A stretch of 64,000 bases of DNA from Lachnospiraceae bacterium. GTDB taxonomy: Bacteria; Bacillota; Clostridia; Lachnospirales; Lachnospiraceae. Of this stretch, positions 59,450 through 64,000 are shown piece after piece. A model generated the notes under the pieces. It saw nothing but the letters and a program-made list of their open reading frames with translations. It did no database searches and was not told the origin of the DNA. The stretch lies in NCBI GenBank assembly GCA_028693165.1, contig JAQUVX010000018.1, positions 25,251 to 89,250 of the forward strand, in the 5' to 3' direction. Both the position numbers and the translations under genes were made by a program. Within the stretch, counting starts at the first letter, position 1; each line of letters begins with the position of its first letter.

Positions 59450-60598
59450 ATGGCAAACAGAATCGTATTGAACGAAACATCGTATCATGGCGCAGGGGCA
59501 ATTCAGGATATCGTGACGGAGGTCAACCGCAGAGGTTTCAAGAAAGCATTCGTCTGCTCCGATCCGGATCTGATCAAATTCCAGGTCACGAAGAAGGTGA
59601 CGGACATTCTGGACAAGGCTGGACTGGCTTACGAAATCTATTCCGAGATCAAACCAAACCCGACCATTGAAAACGTGCAGCACGGTGTGACGGCATTCCA
59701 GGCTTCCGGAGCCGATTATATTATCGCCATCGGCGGTGGTTCTTCCATGGATACCTCCAAAGCCGTCGGCATTATCGTCAACAACCCGGAGTTTGCAGAT
59801 GTCCGCAGCCTGGAGGGGGTGGCAGACACGAAGAAACCGTGCGTTCCGATCCTGGCAGTTCCGACCACGGCAGGTACCGCAGCAGAAGTCACGATCAACT
59901 ACGTGATCACCGATGTCGAGAAGAAACGCAAATTTGTCTGCGTGGATACCCATGATATCCCGGTGGTTGCGTTCGTAGATCCGGAGATGATGGCTTCCAT
60001 GCCAAAGGGCCTGACTGCTTCAACCGGCATGGATGCATTGACTCACGCAATCGAGGGCTACACCACCAAGGGTGCCTGGGAGCTGACCGATATGTTCCAT
60101 CTGAAAGCAATCGAGATCATTTCCAGATCCCTGCGCTCGGCCGTAGCAAATGAGGCGGAAGGCCGCGCGGACATGGCGCTTGGTCAGTATGTGGCAGGTA
60201 TGGGCTTTTCCAATGTGGGCCTTGGCATCGTTCATTCCATGGCGCATGCATTGGGTGCCGTCTATGATACCCCGCATGGTGTTGCCAATGCAATCCTGCT
60301 TCCGACCGTCATGGCCTACAATGCAGACGCGACGGGAGACAAGTACAAATACATCGCACAGGTAATGGGTGTGGAAGGTGTTGATTCCATGAGCCAGGAC
60401 GAGTACCGCAAGGCAGCCGTTGACGCAGTGAAGAAGCTGTCTCAGGATGTCGGTATCCCGGCAGATCTGAAGGCGATCGTGAAGGAAGAGGATGTGCAGT
60501 TCCTGGCAGAGTCAGCAGTGGCAGATGCCTGCGCACCAGGCAATCCGAAGGATGCTTCTCTGGAGGATATTATTGGACTGTACAAATCGCTGCTCTAA
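59450..60598 (+). CDS. fucO: Iron-containing alcohol dehydrogenase, lactaldehyde reductase (FucO)
   Basis: This 382-residue protein aligns along its whole length with E. coli FucO (ADYIIAIGGGSSMDTSKAVG, FADVRSLEGV, AVPTTAGTAAEVTINYVITD, ASTGMDALTHAIEGY, GIVHSMAHALGAVYDTPHGV). The Asp/His metal ligands are all present. It reduces lactaldehyde to 1,2-propanediol during fucose or rhamnose fermentation and regenerates NAD+. No fuc genes are adjacent. RBS AAAAGGAGAGAG precedes ATG 59450. Confidence 0.9.
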   Translation: MANRIVLNETSYHGAGAIQDIVTEVNRRGFKKAFVCSDPDLIKFQVTKKVTDILDKAGLAYEIYSEIKPNPTIENVQHGVTAFQASGADYIIAIGGGSSMDTSKAVGIIVNNPEFADVRSLEGVADTKKPCVPILAVPTTAGTAAEVTINYVITDVEKKRKFVCVDTHDIPVVAFVDPEMMASMPKGLTASTGMDALTHAIEGYTTKGAWELTDMFHLKAIEIISRSLRSAVANEAEGRADMALGQYVAGMGFSNVGLGIVHSMAHALGAVYDTPHGVANAILLPTVMAYNADATGDKYKYIAQVMGVEGVDSMSQDEYRKAAVDAVKKLSQDVGIPADLKAIVKEEDVQFLAESAVADACAPGNPKDASLEDIIGLYKSLL

Positions 60599-60644
60599 GT
60601 GATTGCGAAGTTGTGCGGAAATGATTGGGCAAAGCCCATTTAAA

Positions 60645-60690
60645 AAGAGCTCCTGGCAGGATGAAAGTTCTGTCAGGGGCTCTTGGCTTT
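60645..60690 (+). terminator. Intrinsic terminator after fucO
   Basis: AAGAGCTCCTGGCAG (60645-60659) pairs with CTGTCAGGGGCTCTT (60670-60684), with two wobbles, followed by GGCTTTT. Confidence 0.8.
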
Positions 60691-60711
60691 TCGGGAGAAA
60701 TCCTTTATAAT
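60683..60711 (+). promoter_or_regulatory. Promoter for the Sir2-like gene and probably hisHF
   Basis: TTGGCT (60683-60688), 17 bp, TATAAT (60706-60711). It overlaps the end of the fucO terminator. Confidence 0.7.
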
Positions 60712-60783
60712 AAGATCTGTGAAAAATGAAATGCACCGTTATGAAGATAGAGAATCGTGGAAAGAAACCGGGAGGAAGAATGA

Positions 60784-61614
60784 GTGGGAGCTGCAAAATG
60801 GAAAGAGCGTGTGGATCAAAGTGATATGATTTTAATTGGGCTGGGTGAGGAATGGAAGCTGAACCGGGTGGATCAAAGGATGCAGCTTTTGGAAGCCTAT
60901 AGGGCCATGTACGAGTTGATTAAGGATAAGGATTATTTTATCATCACGCTGGCGACGGATGCGCTGATCTATGAGACCAACCTTGGCAGTCAGAGCGAGA
61001 CAGTGGCTCGCGCAGAGATGGATGCGGCGGCGAAGACTGCCATGTCCTGCGGCGATCGCGGTGGTCACAGCGATCCCGGTGACCATGAAGGGGCCGGGAC
61101 GACGGCGGATGCGGCGCTGGCGGCAATGGATCATCTTTTCCCGGTGAAGGAAATACCACTGGACACGCGCTGGCAGCGGATTGTGGCACCCTGCGGCAAT
61201 GAGACCTGGAAGCAGTGCTCACTGGGATGCACGAAGGATATCTGGGAATCTGGCGAGCTTCCGGAGGAGATCTGTCCGCACTGCGGTGCACCGCTGACCG
61301 GCAATACCATCGAAGCGTCGCCTTATATTGAGGAAGGCTATCTGCCACAGTGGAACCGCTATACCCGGTGGCTCACGAAAACGCTGAACCGGAAGCTGCT
61401 GATCCTGGAGCTGGGAGTGGGTTTTGCAAAGCCGGGCGTGATCCGTTTTCCGTTTGAGAAGACCGCGTTTTTCAACCAGAAATCCTTTCTCTGCCGGGTC
61501 AATGAGAAATTCCCGCAGATTACGGAGGAGCTGACAGGGCGCGCAGAGGGGATCGCGGAGAATTCGGTGGAGTGGGTTTTGCAAAATTCGGCAGAGGGCA
61601 TACACAAAAATTAA
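60784..61614 (+). CDS. Sir2-like protein with zinc-binding cysteines
   Basis: GTG 60784 follows CCGGGAGG and is the only suitable start; an ATG at 60780 opens a short other frame. The 276-residue protein resembles the divergent bacterial SIR2 family: N-terminal Rossmann-like GAAKWKERVDQSDMILIGLG, a zinc site with C..C-S-L-G-C, ICPHCGAPL, and a C-terminal LILELGVGFAKPGVIRFPFE. A stretch near 82-105 (SCGDRGGHSDPGDHEGAG) is low in complexity and unlike other members. NAD-dependent deacylase or ADP-ribosylation activity is possible but unproven. Confidence 0.7.
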   Translation: MGAAKWKERVDQSDMILIGLGEEWKLNRVDQRMQLLEAYRAMYELIKDKDYFIITLATDALIYETNLGSQSETVARAEMDAAAKTAMSCGDRGGHSDPGDHEGAGTTADAALAAMDHLFPVKEIPLDTRWQRIVAPCGNETWKQCSLGCTKDIWESGELPEEICPHCGAPLTGNTIEASPYIEEGYLPQWNRYTRWLTKTLNRKLLILELGVGFAKPGVIRFPFEKTAFFNQKSFLCRVNEKFPQITEELTGRAEGIAENSVEWVLQNSAEGIHKN

Positions 61615-61711
61615 GAGAAAATTCACGGTATTTCCGTTTGCGAAGCATTGAGAAATCGCCCGAATTATGTTACACTGTTGAAAAACCAGAACGATTTTTC
61701 GGAGGAAGCCA

Positions 61712-62317
61712 ATGATAGCGATCATCGATTATGATGCGGGAAATATAAAGAGTGTGGAGAAGGCACTGCTGGCATTGGGGGAGGAGCCTGTTGTTACGCG
61801 GGATAAGGATACGATTCTGGCGGCGGATAAGGTGATTCTGCCGGGGGTCGGTTCCTTTGGAGACGCTATGGGACGGCTGCGCCAATATGGACTGGTGGAG
61901 GTGATTCATCAGGTGGTGGAGCAGGGCACTCCTTTTTTGGGAATCTGTCTGGGGTTGCAGCTGATGTTTGAGCGGAGCGACGAGAGCGACGGTGTGGAAG
62001 GACTTGGGATCTTGAAGGGGGAGATTCTGAAGATTCCAGACTGTGAGGGGCTTAAGATTCCGCATATGGGATGGAACTCTCTGGCGATCAGGCCCGGCAC
62101 GAGACTGTTTGCCGGAGTGGAGCAGGGGGCATATGTGTACTTTGTCCATTCCTATTATCTGAAGGCGGCTGATCCGCAGATCGTGGCGGCGACGGCCGAA
62201 TACAGCACCCACATTCACGCGGCGGTGGAGTGCGGCAATGTCTTTGCCTGTCAGTTCCACCCGGAGAAGAGCAGTGACGTGGGACTTCAGATCTTGAAAA
62301 ATTTCATCAGCCTGTAA
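61712..62317 (+). CDS. hisH: Imidazole glycerol phosphate synthase glutaminase subunit
   Basis: This 201-residue class I glutamine amidotransferase has the PGVGSFGDAM, GICLGLQ (nucleophile Cys) and FQFHPE-like CQFHPEKSS motifs. It supplies ammonia to HisF for histidine and AICAR synthesis. It lies 97 bp after the Sir2-like gene, with TTCGGAGGAAGCC ahead of ATG 61712. The other his genes are not in the window. Confidence 0.95.
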   Translation: MIAIIDYDAGNIKSVEKALLALGEEPVVTRDKDTILAADKVILPGVGSFGDAMGRLRQYGLVEVIHQVVEQGTPFLGICLGLQLMFERSDESDGVEGLGILKGEILKIPDCEGLKIPHMGWNSLAIRPGTRLFAGVEQGAYVYFVHSYYLKAADPQIVAATAEYSTHIHAAVECGNVFACQFHPEKSSDVGLQILKNFISL

Positions 62318-62342
62318 TGGATAAGGCAGTTAGGAGCAGCAT

Positions 62343-63104
62343 ATGTTTACGAAGAGAATCATCCCCTGCCTGGATGTTCACAATGGGCGGGTGGTCAAAG
62401 GTGTTAATTTTGTAAATCTGCGGGATGCCGGAGACCCGGTGGAGATCGCAGCGGCCTATGACAAAGCAGGCGCAGATGAGCTGGTATTTCTGGACATCAC
62501 CGCATCCTCCGATGCCCGCGAGACCGTGGCTGACATGGTGCGCCGGGTGGCGGAGAAGGTGTTTATCCCCTTTACCGTGGGCGGCGGCATCCGCACCGTG
62601 GAGGATTTCAGAAAGATTCTGCGAGAGGGCGCGGATAAGATCTCGATCAATTCCTCTGCCATCAATACCCCGGAGCTGATCTCGGACGCGGCTGACAAGT
62701 TCGGGCGTCAGTGCGTGGTGGTGGCGATCGATGCGAGAAGAAGGCCGGATGGTTCCGGCTGGAATGTATTCAAGAACGGCGGCCGGATCGATACCGGGCT
62801 GGATGCCATCGAGTGGGCGATGAAGGCCGATTCCATGGGGGCGGGTGAGATTCTGCTGACCAGCATGGACTGCGACGGCACCAAGGCTGGATATGACAAC
62901 GAGCTGACCGCTCTGATTGCGGATAATGTCTCCGTGCCGGTCATCGCTTCCGGCGGCGCCGGGACGAAGGAACATTTCTACGATGCGCTGACCGCTGGCA
63001 AGGCGGATGCGGCGCTGGCGGCATCGCTGTTTCATTATAAGGAGCTGGAAATCCGGGATCTGAAAGCGTATCTGAAGGGACGCGGGATTTCCGTGCGGCT
63101 GTAA
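62343..63104 (+). CDS. hisF: Imidazole glycerol phosphate synthase cyclase subunit
   Basis: This 253-residue TIM barrel carries the HisF marks: [20 protein letters not shown] (catalytic Asp11), [50 protein letters not shown] (catalytic Asp130) and IASGGAGT. It converts PRFAR and ammonia to imidazole glycerol phosphate and AICAR. It follows hisH by 25 bp. Length and residues are normal. Confidence 0.95.
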   Translation: MFTKRIIPCLDVHNGRVVKGVNFVNLRDAGDPVEIAAAYDKAGADELVFLDITASSDARETVADMVRRVAEKVFIPFTVGGGIRTVEDFRKILREGADKISINSSAINTPELISDAADKFGRQCVVVAIDARRRPDGSGWNVFKNGGRIDTGLDAIEWAMKADSMGAGEILLTSMDCDGTKAGYDNELTALIADNVSVPVIASGGAGTKEHFYDALTAGKADAALAASLFHYKELEIRDLKAYLKGRGISVRL

Positions 63105-63123
63105 AGATATGCAGGAGAAGCAG

Positions 63124-63163
63124 CAGACCGTATCAGACCGTAACAGACTGTATCAGACACAAG
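63124..63163. repeat. Four 10-bp tandem repeats upstream of ung
   Basis: CAGACCGTAT, CAGACCGTAA, CAGACTGTAT, CAGACACAAG follow one another in the hisF-ung gap. They could be slippage debris or a binding array. Confidence 0.6.
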
Positions 63164-63182
63164 ACACAAAGGAGATAAGCTC

Positions 63183-63857
63183 ATGGGAGCCATAGAGAAT
63201 GACTGGCTAGCACCGCTCAGCATAGAATTTAGGAAGCCCTATTATAAGAAGCTGTACGAGAAGGTTAAGGAAGAATATCAGACGAAGCAGGTATTTCCGG
63301 ATGCGAACGACATCTTCAACGCATTCCAGTTTACCCCGCTCTCCGAGGTCAAGGTCGTGATTTTGGGGCAGGATCCGTATCACAACATCGGTCAGGCCCA
63401 CGGACTCTGCTTTTCGGTGAAGCCGGAGGTGGAGATTCCGCCGTCGCTGGTGAACATCTATCAGGAACTGCACGATGATCTGGGCTGCGAGATTCCGAAC
63501 AATGGCTATCTGGTCAAATGGGCCGAGCAGGGCGTGATGCTGCTGAACACGGTTCTGACCGTGCGGGCGCATGCGGCCAATTCTCATCGGGGAATCGGCT
63601 GGGAGGAGTTCACAGACGCGGCGATCAAGATCCTGAACGAACAGGACCGCCCGATGGTATTCATCCTGTGGGGCAGACCGGCACAGCTTAAGAAAACCAT
63701 GCTGACGAATCCGAAGCACCTGATTTTGGAGGCACCGCATCCGAGTCCGCTTTCGGCATACCGCGGATTTTTCGGGAGCAGACCGTTTAGCAAGACGAAT
63801 GCCTATCTGGAAGCCAATGGATTGACACCGATCGACTGGCAGATCGAGAATCGATAG
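63183..63857 (+). CDS. ung: Uracil-DNA glycosylase
   Basis: This 224-residue family 1 enzyme has the water-activating loop [18 protein letters not shown] (catalytic Asp) and the Leu-intercalation loop [18 protein letters not shown]. It removes uracil from DNA. Length and motifs are normal. AAGGAGATAAGCTC precedes ATG 63183. Promoter is not obvious, so it may be read from the his unit. Confidence 0.95.
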   Translation: MGAIENDWLAPLSIEFRKPYYKKLYEKVKEEYQTKQVFPDANDIFNAFQFTPLSEVKVVILGQDPYHNIGQAHGLCFSVKPEVEIPPSLVNIYQELHDDLGCEIPNNGYLVKWAEQGVMLLNTVLTVRAHAANSHRGIGWEEFTDAAIKILNEQDRPMVFILWGRPAQLKKTMLTNPKHLILEAPHPSPLSAYRGFFGSRPFSKTNAYLEANGLTPIDWQIENR

Positions 63858-64000
63858 GCGGCGTGTGAAAAGAAGGAGACCAGCTATGAAAAGTCAAGTA
63901 TAAGTTAGCAAGAAATTTCTTTTACGTATCGATGGTAAAAAAGGGTAACTTTAATAGAGCTCCCTTAAGGTGCTTTTTCAAAATCTATCGATTTGGATCA
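63858..64000 (+). other. Window end, no supported gene
   Basis: AAGGAG with ATG 63885 opens only a 5-codon frame (MKSQV). The rest is A/T-rich and carries a weak GCTCC-TTAAG-type hairpin. A gene may begin beyond the edge. Confidence 0.4.

Noticed and set aside
63885-63902. Five-codon ORF with an RBS at the right edge
   Set aside because: Too short to be a gene; a start beyond the window or a decayed gene is possible but not supportable.

Overview
The window looks like chromosome of an anaerobic, low-to-mid G+C Firmicute of class Clostridia, most probably Lachnospiraceae. Reasons: AGGAGG-type ribosome binding sites everywhere, a Firmicutes-style type VII secretion system (T7SS), a clostridial NAD(P)-linked [FeFe]-hydrogenase operon with DRTGG/PHP companions, DUF1847 and Rpn-type proteins, and no aerobic respiratory genes. 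The genus cannot be fixed from this sequence.

Region 1 (1-24532) is one large T7SS locus, nearly all on the + strand. It opens with signalling and scaffold genes: a partial solute-binding protein, an FHA-ABC transporter, four more FHA or FHA-like proteins, a PASTA Ser/Thr kinase, a closely related pseudokinase and a cell-wall-binding protein. The core follows: EssC ATPase, a LytTR regulator, an EspG-like candidate, an EsaB/YukD ubiquitin-like protein and five WXG100 proteins. Next comes a strongly structured non-coding stretch (19081-19303). The last part is a visibly A/T-richer cargo module: a second EspG-like candidate, a metallopeptidase effector with a lipoprotein partner, a Gly-rich effector, DUF4176, a DUF3592-like membrane protein and a secreted lipase. 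Three proteins share a helical N-terminal domain ending in a YxxxE...(D/E)(Y/F)G signature that I take to be a secretion-targeting module. A transaldolase-family remnant and a candidate small RNA mark the far edge.

Region 2 (25068-33551) is a hydrogen-metabolism locus. The divergent - strand operon encodes an HndABCD-type [FeFe]-hydrogenase plus an ATPase. The + strand operon carries two DRTGG proteins, an RsbW-like ATPase, a second hydrogenase-like Fe-S protein of probable sensory type and a PHP hydrolase. A good Rex-like operator lies in the divergent intergenic region. A polysaccharide deacetylase and a Lon-like AAA ATPase follow.

Region 3 (36403-40859) is a tartrate (or related dicarboxylate) module: two overlapping GntR regulators, an SLC13-type transporter and TtdAB dehydratase. 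An identical 15-mer lies ahead of the first regulator and at the transporter promoter. Region 4 (41001-49942) is housekeeping and miscellaneous: DUF1847, an Rpn-family nuclease, a secreted phosphatase, YibE/F, an amidohydrolase, a CarD-like regulator, a CAT-like acetyltransferase, Ogt, and ThiC under a TPP riboswitch.

Region 5 (50165-51750) is a decayed patch: a 43-bp repeat pair enclosing three related hairpins, a response-regulator stump and a broken SLH-type surface protein. Region 6 (51772-64000) holds an Ig-like secreted protein, a QueD-like enzyme with a clear promoter/operator, a Crp/Fnr regulator divergent from a second SLC13 transporter plus MBL hydrolase, an rRNA methyltransferase, a TetR regulator, FucO, a Sir2-like protein, HisH, HisF and Ung. 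I saw no tRNA, rRNA, CRISPR array or intact insertion sequence.
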